Below, piece after piece: positions 22,819-33,789 of a DNA stretch of 64,000 nucleotides. The notes under the pieces were generated by a model, which ran no database searches, was not told where the DNA came from, and saw only the letters and a list, made by a program, of their open reading frames with translations. Origin of the DNA: Gloeopeniophorella convolvens (taxonomy: Eukaryota > Basidiomycota > Agaricomycetes > Russulales); the NCBI GenBank assembly GCA_022496205.1, contig WTXD01000053.1, positions 62,001 through 126,000 on the forward strand, read 5' to 3'. The position numbers and the translations under genes are program-made. The stretch's first letter is position 1. Each line of letters starts with the position of its first letter.

Positions 22819-25800
22819 ATGTCTGCCTCGCCATCCGAAGAACGTCCGGACGCCGGAGACACACCGACTGGTTCAATCAAGAAGAGGCGAGCCCAGACAA
22901 CAAAGGCTTGTAATCGCTGTCGGGAGAAGAAGAGTGAGTTGCATTGTGAGTATGTCCGTGGGGGTGTCGATGCTCAGTTGATTTGACAGTCCGGTGTAAG
23001 GCACACATTCTCTGAAGCCTTTGTTTATATTCTCACTTCCCCAGGCGATGGCAGGCCGGGTGCAGGTACTGAATGCTCGCAATGCCTGATGTCGGGCAAG
23101 GCATGCGTATTCTCCGAGGTCCCGAAGGTGCGCAAACGAGGGCAGCATTTGGCCTCTTGAAATTCATGCGCTCATTTGACGATATGTTCTCAGAAGCGCA
23201 GGTTGACTTACAAGTAGGCTTGCCGCCCCCAGTGGTCCCCGCCGCCCAATGTCCATTCCGATCCTTTGTACTCCTAGGTCAGTCGAAGATCTCGAAGCAA
23301 AAGTGCACAAAATGGAAGGCCTACTGGCTCGTGTGCGTGGCTGCCGTGTCTTTTGAATGCTCTGACTGATCCGAGTCTAGTTGTATCCTGGCGTCGACCT
23401 GTCGCGAGACGTAGGGGTTGAAGCGTGGACACGAAACGCCGAGCAGGCCAACGGGCGCCCTAATTCCATGACTCCGCAGTCAACCCATGGATCCAGCACT
23501 CCTCCCGCCGCATCCGGCAGTACGTCAGGTCCGCAGGCGTCAAGTAGTAGCGATGAAGACTACTCATCCGATGAGGGTCTCATTGACATTGTCGACGACA
23601 TGGGACAGTTGTCTCTTAATTCTACTAGGCGGTTCTTCGGGAAGTCTAGCGGAGTAAAATTGTTGAAGGAGGTGGCAGGCTCCGAGTCCCATACCGAGTG
23701 GAAGCGTGTGGTGTCTGTCAGGGGGCAACGACGCCCAGATTTCTGGCTTTTACATTCTGTGGGTGCCTCATATGTCTCCCCGTTGACATGCTGACGCCAG
23801 ACAAACAGTGGGAGAAGGAACGACTTCGTCCTCAGACCAGGCAATACGAGTTTCCGTCGTCCGATTACTTCTCCACGCTCGTCAATTGTTATTTCCGTGA
23901 CGTTGCCCCTGGTTTTCCGGTCATTCACCGGCCTACTTTCCTCAGGCTATTGGGAGAAGGGCTTCATTTTCGTGACGGAAGCTTTGCTACTGTTGTATTA
24001 CTGGTTTGCGCGAACGGGTCACGGTATGCAAGAGAACAACACGTCCTTCAGGGCGACATCGAAGACTCTGGACACCGCGCTGGGTGGAGATGGTTCGATC
24101 AGGTCACTCTATTTCCTAATCGCATCCTTTCGCAGTCAAGCTTGTATGACCTGCAAACGATCGCTGTGGGTATTATGGAGTTTTGACTCAACACCTCATT
24201 GGCTCACGCTCGCCTATATAGCTCGCCATGCTGTATCTGCACGATTCCTCGCCTCCTCAGGAGTGCTGGGCGTTAATAGGCATGGGAGTACGCCTTGCCC
24301 AAGACGCCGGAGCCCATCGTCGCCGAAGAAGCAAGGTTCACACCGTCGAAGACGAATCATGGAAGCGCGTATTTTGGTAAGTGTCGCGCTTGCGAAGGGC
24401 TTGCGATTGTTTCCACTAACTCATATTATGCAGGGGCTTGCTTATGTTCGACATATGGATGAGCTCTCACATTGGCCGCCCTTGTGCTATCACCGAAGAA
24501 GAGTAAATTTAGACCATTCATTTCATCTTTGATTGTCTCACGAGTCCCAAATTCAGGTATGACGTCGATTTCCCGATTGAATGTGATGACGAGTATTGGG
24601 AAAATCCCGATCCCAGCCTCACCTTCAAGCAGCCTCCCGGAAAGCCTTCGGTAATGGCCTTCTGGATACTGATGATCAGAATTAACCTCCTACATTCGTA
24701 CGCTCTTCGCACTATCGTATGTGTCTCCTATCTCTACGCGGATATCTTTTACTTATCCCTTCAGTATTCCCTCAATCGCAAAGCTGTCGGAAAAGAACAA
24801 GGATGGGAGGTTCGAGTGATCTCTGAGCTAGACTCCTCGCTCAACCGGTTATTTCAATCCATTCCAGATCACCGTATGTCGTCAATGACTTGGCTAACCC
24901 ATTCTGATACAGCTATGTTTCAGTGCGCTGGGACCCTCCCCGCATGGAACATGTGTCAGAGCTTTCAGACGAACAACGAGTGTTCCTTTCACAGTCTGCG
25001 ATTCTGCACGTGACATACTATTATGTGCAAATAACCATACACCGCCCTCTTATCACGTCCCCCCGCGATCCAACTTTTATATCATATGCACCACTTGCCA
25101 TGTGCGCCAACGCTGCCCGCACATGTAGTCACATCTTCGATGAATATCAATCGCGGATGCCCAATCGTTCTTGGCCAACGATGCACGTAAGTAGTTATTC
25201 TTCGATGCGTGCTCAGAGGATCCTCATCATGGTTCGGTGGTCACAGCTCCCCGCCTTTTGCTCGGCTCTCGTTCTGTTGTTGCGTCTTTGGAGCGCAAAG
25301 CGGTTGGGTGTTGTGCTAGATCCTGAGAAAGAATTGGGAGACATCGACAAGTGCGTCCGGGTCCTCGAGTCTGCCGAGAATAGGTTGGTCGTTGTCACTT
25401 CTGGTCTCTAAATCTCGCTGATGACTGTTGCCGCGCTTTGCAGGTGGTCGACAGCCGGGAGGTACAGGTAAGCTGGAAGCCCTGTACATACTCGTTGGTT
25501 CTGATTCCAGCATTCAGGGATCTCATAACCGAGCTTATCCACGCAGGTGATCTGTCATACCAACCCGAGTCTGCTCCCGTAATGGCACACAAGCATGGAA
25601 GGAGCGACGAAGGGGAAGAAGAAGATTTCGGCTTCTATCACCATGCAGCCTTTGCTGGAGGCACGACTATGCAACAGTGGACATTCTCACCAATGTTCGC
25701 AGCTTCATACGAAGGCTCGTTGAACCTTCCCGGAACAGGAATAAGCGCCCCGTTTACAGGTTTCGCCGGAGCAAGCGTGCAGACTGCTCATAGAGGGTTC

Positions 25801-26236
25801 CTTTCCATGGAGGATCCGTTTTCGTTACCACACCCCACAACTTCGTCCCTGTCAGCGCCATTTTCGGCGCATGACCATATCGGTAGACCTTCAATAGACA
25901 CACACGCCAGGGCACCGTTCTTACAAGGCTTCGACGCGGATCTGTTCCCCTTCACTCCTGTGGGCGACCTCCCGAGTACAGGCCAGATGAGCAGCATGTT
26001 CAACGGCAGTGGGCAGCTCGAAGTCGGCTCTGATACAGCCGCGATGTGGGCCACGATACCTCCAACGTTCCAGTACGTGCCTTTTTATCGAGTGGCCGCG
26101 AACCTGCTGACTGGTAAGCAGATCGCAGGAGTGGTCTACATACGTCTCGAATATGATGGGCATTTCGGGTTTACAGCCTCCCTCAACGCACCCACCAAAC
26201 GAGACTGGAACAGAGGAGCGGGATCCAATGCGTTGA
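22819..26236 (+). CDS. Zn2Cys6 fungal transcription factor E
   Basis: Fifth array member, first on the plus strand. Exon 1 (22819-22933) encodes MSASPSEERPD..., KKRR and CNRCREKK. The 6-nt exon 22990-22995 and the exon from 23045 give IRCDGRP and CSQCLMSGKAC. Downstream are RRFFGKSSGVKLLKEVAG, RRPDFW (Asp replacing the usual Glu), and the middle domain (IHRPTFLRLLGEGLHFR, VVLLVCANGSRYAREQ, PIECDDEYWENPDP-like segment near 24.6 kb, HRPLITSPRDPTFISYAPLA). A C-terminal region precedes AAMWATIPPTFQ. The last intron (donor GTACGTGC, acceptor AAGCAG) splits the Gln codon, leading to SQEWSTYVSNMMGISG and the stop at 26234-26236. Targets unknown. Confidence 0.85.
22990..22995 (+). other. 6-nt coding microexon of factor E
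   Basis: TCCGGT between acceptor TTGACAG and donor GTAAGG. The flanking introns are 22934-22989 and 22996-23044. Carries Ile (end), Arg and the first base of Cys3. Confidence 0.85.
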
Positions 26237-26341
26237 TATCACAGCATATTTGAGACACCTTCGGTACTACACGGCTGTACCATACGATATCGTATACAAC
26301 ATGTACTGCTTTAGGCAAATATAAGCGTGATCCATTGTATC

Positions 26342-28702
26342 CTAAGCGGAATAAGCAGGGGTTTGGGAATGTTTCCGCTGTACACGAGGTCCACCGGGCG
26401 GGCGGACATAAGTCCTGCGCGATCGTGCCTGCGGTGGCGGTGGCGGCAGGGAGGGAGGCGGTGAAGGAGTACGCTGCATGTGGGATTGTGGTGGCATCGG
26501 GAGAGGGCGGGTCTGCTTCAGAGAGAGGGGTGCAGGCCGCGGCAATTGAATGGATGAAGGTGCCAGCAACTCATGGGGCAGTAGAAACGGGCGCGCGCCC
26601 AGTGTTCCTTTTGATGCAAAGGATGGAGCCCATGCCGTGTGGCTTGTGCGCCCGGCCGTTTGAGTTAACGAGGGCGATAGGTGGCGTGGGGCGAATGGGT
26701 TGAAAGGCGAACGAGGAGGTGATATCATGCCCTCCACCGAGAGTTTCTCTTCGGTCGCGAGTAAGGATTCGTGGACTGGGCGAAGCTGCTTGAGAAGCCA
26801 TTGAGCACCGTGAGGATTCGATCCAGAACCCTCCCGCTGTTCTTTCAGGTTCATGACGTTGTCCCAAACTTCTTGGAACATCGTGTGATTGCCGGGTTGC
26901 ATGCTTCGTAGATGTGGTCCAAGTGCGCCAAAGGTGATGCATAGGATGTGGTGCGGCCTCCCAAAACCGTCCGTGTCGCTCACATCGTCTTCTGTGAGGT
27001 TCAGTTCGACAACGACGGTATGGGTGACGCGACGGATGAAGCGAACAAAATGAGCCAACAGAAAGCTGTCTCAGGGCCTCCGATGTTCCCAGTGGGGGTG
27101 ATCAGATGCGTCCAAATGACGTGCGAGGGTGGCGGTATCGCCTGCGCGCCGCTATAACAATTGATGCACAATGCGCGGAGAGTGCCACGTCCCTGTCGGC
27201 GCTCTTACAAAGCATCTCAGCAGTAGTCCACGAGTTCTGGAGGTCCAAGAGAGCACGCCTCGACTCCAGTCCTGGGCCAGCATAGGACGTTTGGTCCAAT
27301 GCCTTCGCAACTAGGCCGAGTAGGAAGTACAAAGCCGTTAAGTGTGCTTCTATTCTTTGTATGTTCTCAAAGTCACGTGAAGAGAGGGAAGGCGTATCGA
27401 TGCTTTGGGCAATACGCTTTGGAAGGATGAGAAGGCCTGTGCTCAAGAAAATCTTTAGCGTGGGGTACCGCGGTTGATCGATAGAATCCTGGAATAGATT
27501 CTACGAATTGTTGTAGGTCGTGATCTTCGTAAAGCGAGTCTAGAGTCCAAACAAGGGCTCGTGCATCGATTTCCCAGTGGCTTGCCATCGCCGTCTTCTC
27601 GAGATTTCCGATGGGACCTTCCTTGAAATGGATTCTGCGACGCCGAAGGGCAGAAAGGGTTCAGATGCTCTCCCTGAACGAACTCCTCCTGCGTCTGATG
27701 TCGACAAACTCGACAATGCTGTTGATGGCACCGAGAAAGGTGACTGATGCTGCATGAACCAGGAACCAGAGGAGGGTCGAGAGAGGTGTTGAGTACGGGC
27801 TATCATGATGGAGTAGGGGTATGAACGAGCAGAGGAAGTAGGCAGAGGCAGTGAGTGCGATACACGAGACAACAACGTAAGATACGGTGTGATTGATGTC
27901 GAATAGGAAGATGATAAGACCGGCGAAGAAAAGAGCGACAGATAGGTGAAGAAGGGCAGGAAGTGCCTCGACGGCTGTTTCGAATTGGAACCTGTGGACG
28001 CCTTCGGCAAAGAACGCGCGAACCCGAGCTCGTTTGTGGAGTGCGTAGTTGGATTGGGTGAGCTGGAGGTACCGCCGTGCCCATTGCTGTAGGAGTGTCG
28101 CCAAGAGTGCGCAAGCTAGGCTCAGAAGGAGGCTTGTTAGCCAAAGGATGTTAACCCGAATAGCTGAAGAAGGCGGGTGGAATGGTGTTTGTCCAAATGC
28201 AGCAGAGCTTATTGCTGGTACATGCGTGCCGTTTGACAACCCTGCGAGCTGCTGAGACATCTGAGCTAGAAGGAGAGTCGTGGTATCTTCGGGGTCAGGC
28301 TGGAGGTTTTTGTAGCTCTCGATGATGAAAGCTGCAACTGTAGCTGAAAATAGCCCAGTCTGACGCGGAGACGTTCATTGAGCTGCAGCGCAGAAGAGGA
28401 CATTTGGAGATACTCACGAATACCAAGATGCCGTCTGCGTATCCTCTCCATCTATCGGCACACTCCTTGTCATATCTCTCCGCGCGGGACATGTACATAG
28501 AGAACAGGGGTCCAGAGGAGTCGCTGAAGGTTTCTTGCGACACGAAAGAGTCTGCGCTGTGGCTCGCGATTGCTTCGGAGGCAGGCCTCACGGGTTGTAG
28601 TCTGATATCTGTACCATCCTATCAGGGAAACAATACGCGATCAATATGAACCAGCGACTTGCCATCGGCGTGACTCTCGAGGTCAACCTCGCGTCGATCC
28701 AT
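26342..28702 (-). CDS. DUF6535 multi-pass membrane protein, apparently damaged
   Basis: Member of the Agaricomycete-expanded DUF6535 family, function unknown. Exon 1 starts MDRREVDLESHADGKSL. After a 5' intron comes the domain entry MYMSRAERYDKECADRWRGY, ADGILVF, then across an intron TGLFSATVAAFIIESYKNLQ. Several membrane segments follow (VNILWLTSLLLSLACALLAT, LSVALFFAGLIIFLFDINHT) with RARVRAFFAEGV between them. The C-terminal part (DARALVWTLDSLYEDHDLQQ and beyond) ends in a Pro-rich tail at 26342. Two lesions stand out against the intact paralog at 44.9-47.2 kb: an in-frame TGA at 27661-27663 (removable only by a poor 45-nt intron) and a one-base frame change near 27.49 kb after ESIPGFY. 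Either a pseudogene, a sequencing artefact, or unusual splicing. Confidence 0.7.
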
Positions 28703-29123
28703 CAGGGAAGGGATTTGGGATGCCGAATGCCGTGAAAGTGTCGCTGGATGACTCTAGATCTGATTCCAGGGAAAGGGTCCAAGCCAGGGTGTGCAGTGTG
28801 CGATGTGCGATGTGCGATGCTTTGTCCGTCATCCTGGCGATGAGCTATACGGTGATGGCTGTGTAAGTCAGTCGCTGTGCGATCACGTAATGCAGCTGTA
28901 TGCGCTGCCGGCACTGCACCCGGGCGCGCTCAGCGTCAACGCTTCCAAGCGCTCAGCAAACCCGGATGCTCCTGTCCTCGGGCGCGCAGCAGCTTTGCCG
29001 GTGAACCTATTGACAACATATTCCCCTTGTGATCGTCGCCTGTGCAAGTAACAGAGGTCAGAGCCACAACGCCCCCAAGGTAACCTGTTCCTGCCTCCAT
29101 ACCACACAGCCAGGCCTGTCCCT

Positions 29124-32100
29124 ATGTCGAGCCCTTCCTCATCAGACGGTGATACTGCACGACGAGCCTCCTCCCTAAGGCTGGTAAAGAAGAAGCGCCT
29201 GCAGACCTCGAGGGCCTGCGATCGTTGCAGGCAGAAGAAGAGTGGGTTGGACTCGTGTGATGTCGCCGCTCCTGGAGCTGGCACTAAACTGGCTCTTTCC
29301 ACTGACCACATCCATCGCCCTCTCTTTCAGTTCGATGTAAGTCTCATTCGCGACCTCTTTCTCGGAAAACTGCTGACATATTGTATAGGTAATGGCGACC
29401 CGAAGACCAACACAGACTGTTCGCAATGTCTTGCATCCTCTTGTAAATGTGTATTCACCGGTCCTCATAGGGTGAGCTGCGTTCAAGTTACCATCAGTAC
29501 CCAATATCATAACTGAAACATTCTCATAGAAGCAAGAACTACTCAGCCAGTGAGTATGCATCTCCCTTTCTCGACGCTGATCTCAATACCTGAGACCAGG
29601 TCATACAACGACGAACTGAAAGCACGTTTTGAGAGAATGCAAGGGCTATTGTCGCAGGTGAGCCGAGCCCGTCAACTCTGATGAATTAACCTGACTGCAT
29701 GCCCTTAGATTTACCCCGACGTCGATTTCTCTCAAGAAGAACAAGTCGAAGCATTGACGCAGAGAATCATGCCCGACGGAGCTCAGCCTCCTTCAGCCAA
29801 GGATCCGAGTTCTTCGCGTGCCGTCTTGGACGATACGAGACACTTACCACGGCTCGATCCTCCGAGGGCACCGACCAGCGACGACGACCTATCGGATGAG
29901 AGCGATGGGTTCGAAGGTGTTGGTGAACGAATGAGGGGTACAGGCCGCCTCAAATGTCGCAGATTCTTTGGCAAATCCAGTGACGTCAACCTTGTTCAGT
30001 CTGCTTTCAGTCTCAAGACGAGCCTCGGCACACCGAGTCCCAGTCCTCCAACCGATTCTCAGCCACCGCACTGCAGCGTCAACCCTTACAGGAGGCCTGA
30101 ATTCTGGAGGCTGCGCCCGGTAAGAGATCATGCTCAGCGGATGTTCCTTGGCAGCTCACCCATAGTCGCAGTGGGAGGTTCAACGATTGCAGCAACAGCG
30201 CGCCGGCTACGTCTTCCCTGAACCCGATCTTGTGGTAGCTCTGGTGGAGACCTGGTTCAGCTATATCGCGCTGAGCTTTCCTTTCCTCCATAAGGCCAGT
30301 CTACTGAGGTCCATTCACGATGGCCTGCATTTTCGAGATGAAAGCTTTGGCACGCTAGTGCTCCTCCTTTGTGCGACCGGCGCCCGATATTCAGATGATC
30401 CCCGCGTATTGATCGAGGGTACTGGAGGGACAAATAACATAGGGCATCCTCACTCAAGCGGATGGAAGTATTTCAACCAAGTGGACTTGTTTTCCAATCG
30501 CGTCATCTCCTCTCCTACACTCCACGACATACAGGCAATGCTAGTACGTAGGCCGCCCGTGACGTCAACCACAACATCACTAATCCATACCCGAAGCTAG
30601 CTGGCATCTTCCTTCTGGGATCAGCTCCGCCACAGGAAAGCTGGGCAATATTTGGTATGGGCGTCCGGCTTGCCCAGGACGCAGGAGCGCATAGACAAGG
30701 CCGCGACGACGCTCCAACTGTCGATGGAGAGCTATGGAAACGGACCTTTTGGTGAGAGCGACTCACTCAGCACGTCTTCGGCGACTTAGCCCTTCGCAGG
30801 TGTCTAATGACGTTTGATATATGGACGAGCTCCCTTGTTGGCCGACCGTGTGCCATCTCCCCAGAACAGTCAGACCAAAGCTCATACATCCTTTCAACTC
30901 CGTTGCTGAATGCATCATCTTAGCTACGATGTCGCCATGCCCATCGAGTGCGATGACGAGTACTGGGAGAATCCTGATCCCGAACTAGCCTTCAAGCAAC
31001 CCCCCGGAAAGCCGGCCAAGGCTTCTTTCTTCGTTCATTGCTTGAAACTCAACCTTTTGCATTCTCACACCCTTCGGACTATTGTATGTTGTCCGCCTGT
31101 TCTATCTTTTGCGACTCTCTGACGCGAACGATCCAGTACTCACTCAACAAGTCGAAAGAGGTCATTGCTCAAGGTAAAGGGTGGGTGCGGCAGGTGGTGA
31201 TGGACCTAGATTCTGCGCTCAACAAATGGTTCGACTCTACACCAAAACACTGTGAGTTCCGGGAATCTCGTCTACCCGTCTCATACTTATAAGAACCGAG
31301 TGCTCTGGGATCCGAAACGAGAGGATCCAACATTCTTCTTCCAGTCAGCGGCCCTGTACTCGGTGTACTATTATGTCCAGATTACGATCCACCGACCCTT
31401 CCTTCCGTACCGACGCAAGCTATCATCCCTGTCAACACCATCCGTCGCCATCTGCATGAATGCGGCACGTACATGCAGCCACATAATGGACACCGTGAGA
31501 CTCCGCGTAGGCTCGCGCGCGTCAGCGCAGTTCCACGTCAGTCCTGCGCTCCGCGTCCCTGTGAGCAAAAGCTTACATTTTCGAATTATAGCTGCCAGCT
31601 TTTCTCTCCGGTATTTCGTTGCTCATTCGTCTTTCGTGCTCGAGCGAAGCAGGCCTTTCCGTGGACCGCGCAAAGGATATGCAGGATTTGAAGAAGTGCA
31701 TCATGCTTCTAGAAGTATCTGAAATGCGGTACGCAGGGCACAGGCGTCGATTCCCTTACGCTGACCTCGTATGCAGCTGGCCCGTCGCTGGAAGGTATAG
31801 GTGAGCGAGCGCGCCCGTCTGCTCACTGTGAACGCAGAGATCGCTGAACTACACCCTCAGAGACCTTCTCGTGGACTTGAGTGCTTTCAGCAACATCTTA
31901 TTCGAACAATCTGATGAACACCACCGTCCTTCCGAGACCCTACGGGAGAAGACCGGCCCAGGAGCCGACCAGTCCTCTTCAGCTTCATCCATCCCAGCAG
32001 AAATCCCTGCCCACGGTGCTCTTTCTTCAAAGCACGACCAGGCCCCGGTGGGGGCGGCCGGTCCCGGATCTCCATTCAACGTGGACGATGAACTCTCCGC

Positions 32101-32628
32101 AGCGCATCTGTTAATGCAGCTCGGTTCTGGCACAGACAATCTCCCATCGGTCCCATCATACGGTGATCAACGTGGTGGAACCTCATTGTCTTCCATAAAC
32201 GAGGCACCGGCGATGGTATGGGAGAACACCTTTTCGGGAGTGCCCGACGTACAGGTGTCGACCTCTGCGGTAGGGACGCTCGGAGGCACAAGAGCTGACA
32301 ACAACCCAGTCGACCCGCAAGGAACCTCCCAGATTCAACGCGGTGCCCCAGGCGCGGCAGTCAACTCTGTACTCAAAGCCACGAACCCCGGTCCCGATCT
32401 GGCCAACTTGCGGTCGACGCTCAGCTCGTGCGAAGTCGTCACCGATCCTATGCTAATGTGGTCAATGATGCCCTCCACAATCGAGTACGTTGCCGACCTC
32501 GGCCGCCTTCCTCACTAACTTCCACGGTCACGTCATTGTCCAGGTTTTCGGAATGGGATGCGTACGTGGCAAATCTGATGGGTGTGGCCAACGGACAAAC
32601 CGAGTCGTCAACGGGCAATCCTAGCTGA
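29124..32628 (+). CDS. Zn2Cys6 fungal transcription factor F
   Basis: Sixth array member. Exon 1 (29124-29241) encodes MSSPSSSDGDT..., VKKKR and CDRCRQKK. The 6-nt exon 29331-29336 and the exon from 29389 give IRCNGDP, with Asn where the other five have Asp, and CSQCLASSCKC. Then come RRFFGKSSDVNLVQSAFSLK (Asp in place of the last Gly), RRPEFW, the middle domain (30.2-31.7 kb: LHKASLLRSIHDGLHFRDES, VLLLCATGARYSDDPRVL, RLAQDAGAHRQ, PIECDDEYWENPDPELAFKQ, HRPFLPYRRKLSSLSTPSVA), and a C-terminal segment ending MLMWSMMPSTIE. The last intron splits the Glu codon and the final exon reads FSEWDAYVANLMGVANG. It is divergent from the DUF6535 gene across about 420 bp. Confidence 0.85.
29331..29336 (+). 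other. 6-nt coding microexon of factor F
   Basis: TTCGAT between acceptor CTTTCAG and donor GTAAGT. The flanking introns are 29242-29330 and 29337-29388. Carries Ile (end), Arg and the first base of Cys3. Confidence 0.85.
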
Positions 32629-33210
32629 CCGAGACGAAGCGCAAGATGCGGAAGATGTTGAATAATGAATGTCATCGACAACTGCCTTGTATATGGTACA
32701 TATGCAGCCACATAGTAGTGTTGTCATTATGAGATTATAGGTTCTCGGCACGAATGGCCATATTGAGGCTCGTTCAGATCGGACGCTCTGCATGTGTGAG
32801 GATGTGAACAGGAAATCGGCGTAAAGCGTGGACGTGCGACTATATGCATCGAAGAATGATCATTGTATCAACTTGCTGGGTATCAACATCATGCGCACAC
32901 AAATGGCAACGCTCTAATGATCCAGGGGACCTGACAAGAAACCGTACAAAAACATACAGCGTCCGATGCTACTGCGCTACTTGGGGTTTCGGGTATGGTA
33001 ACTATCCGACACGACGTCCCTTCAGCCGCTCTACAACGTGTAGCTTGTATTAATGTTTGGTCGCGAGGAAGCTACTCGTCAGTATACTCCAACCAGTCCC
33101 CGATTGGAAACCAAGCGGCGGGGTCCGCATAGGTCGACTGATTCTCTTCGTGGTCAGGTCCTCCAGCTGCAGCCTTTGGGGTGACGTCATCGGCATAAAG
33201 GAGCCACCTG
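32629..33210. other. intergenic, convergent ends
   Basis: Relatively AT-rich 3' flanks of factor F and of the small CxxC protein. No motif-bearing ORF or repeat seen. Confidence 0.45.
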
Positions 33211-33789
33211 TCATTTGGAAAAGCCCAGCCGGGAGTCGTACTGGCCTCGCCACCGTCGGCACTGCCTGTAGCGCGGTTGATCCTCGAGCGCTACGCCAGG
33301 ATTACTGGTCAGAAAGCGAGGATGGTCGACAAAGAGGAGCATGACACCTACAATGGCTTCCTCCAGCGTCGGCGCGCCGCCCTCGGCATTGCCACGGGAG
33401 CGTAGGTGAGTGAGCATACCGCAACCAGAGCAGTACACGTCGTGCCATGCTTCTTGACCCGTCTGGCGATTGACCAATGCGTTGAAGATAAAGTTGGGTG
33501 AATGCACTGAGCGTTTGAGCGCCGTATTCACCCTAGCGTTGGCAGAAATTAGAATGTAGACGTAGAAAGCAGAGAGCGAATCTCAGTACCAATCGATGAA
33601 CTCGGAATACTTTCCGCAGCCTACGCATGCCTTGGGCGGCGTGGTGACGAGCGAAGCCACAAGTTTGGTGTCCTTGAAGTCGCGCTCAAGGAGCGCAGAC
33701 AGGCGCGCACACTCGTCGGGCGTAATCTCCCATCTGTAAGCAAGGCGGTCGTCTCGCTTGACCTCAGTATACGGGGGCTGTGTAGCCAT
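33211..33789 (-). CDS. small protein with two CxxC(G) motifs, unknown function
   Basis: Two exons (33590-33789 and 33532-33211) around a 57-nt intron whose removal joins SEFIDW to VNTALKRSVHSPNFIFNALV, giving 173 residues. Sequence begins MATQPPYTEVKRDDRLAYRW. It has CVGCGKYSEF before the junction and VYCSGCGMLTH after it, so four cysteines could bind a zinc ion. The remainder is helical with no membrane segment or signal peptide. I do not recognise the family. The 3' end could instead splice to another exon near 33.06-33.24 kb, where a further open stretch exists. The clean intron and paired Cys motifs make a real gene likely. Confidence 0.6.

Noticed and set aside
1..32628. Secondary-metabolite biosynthetic cluster controlled by the six regulators
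   Set aside because: No polyketide synthase, NRPS, terpene cyclase, P450 or similar enzyme lies in the window; chitinase, wall protein and YPI1 do not form a pathway.
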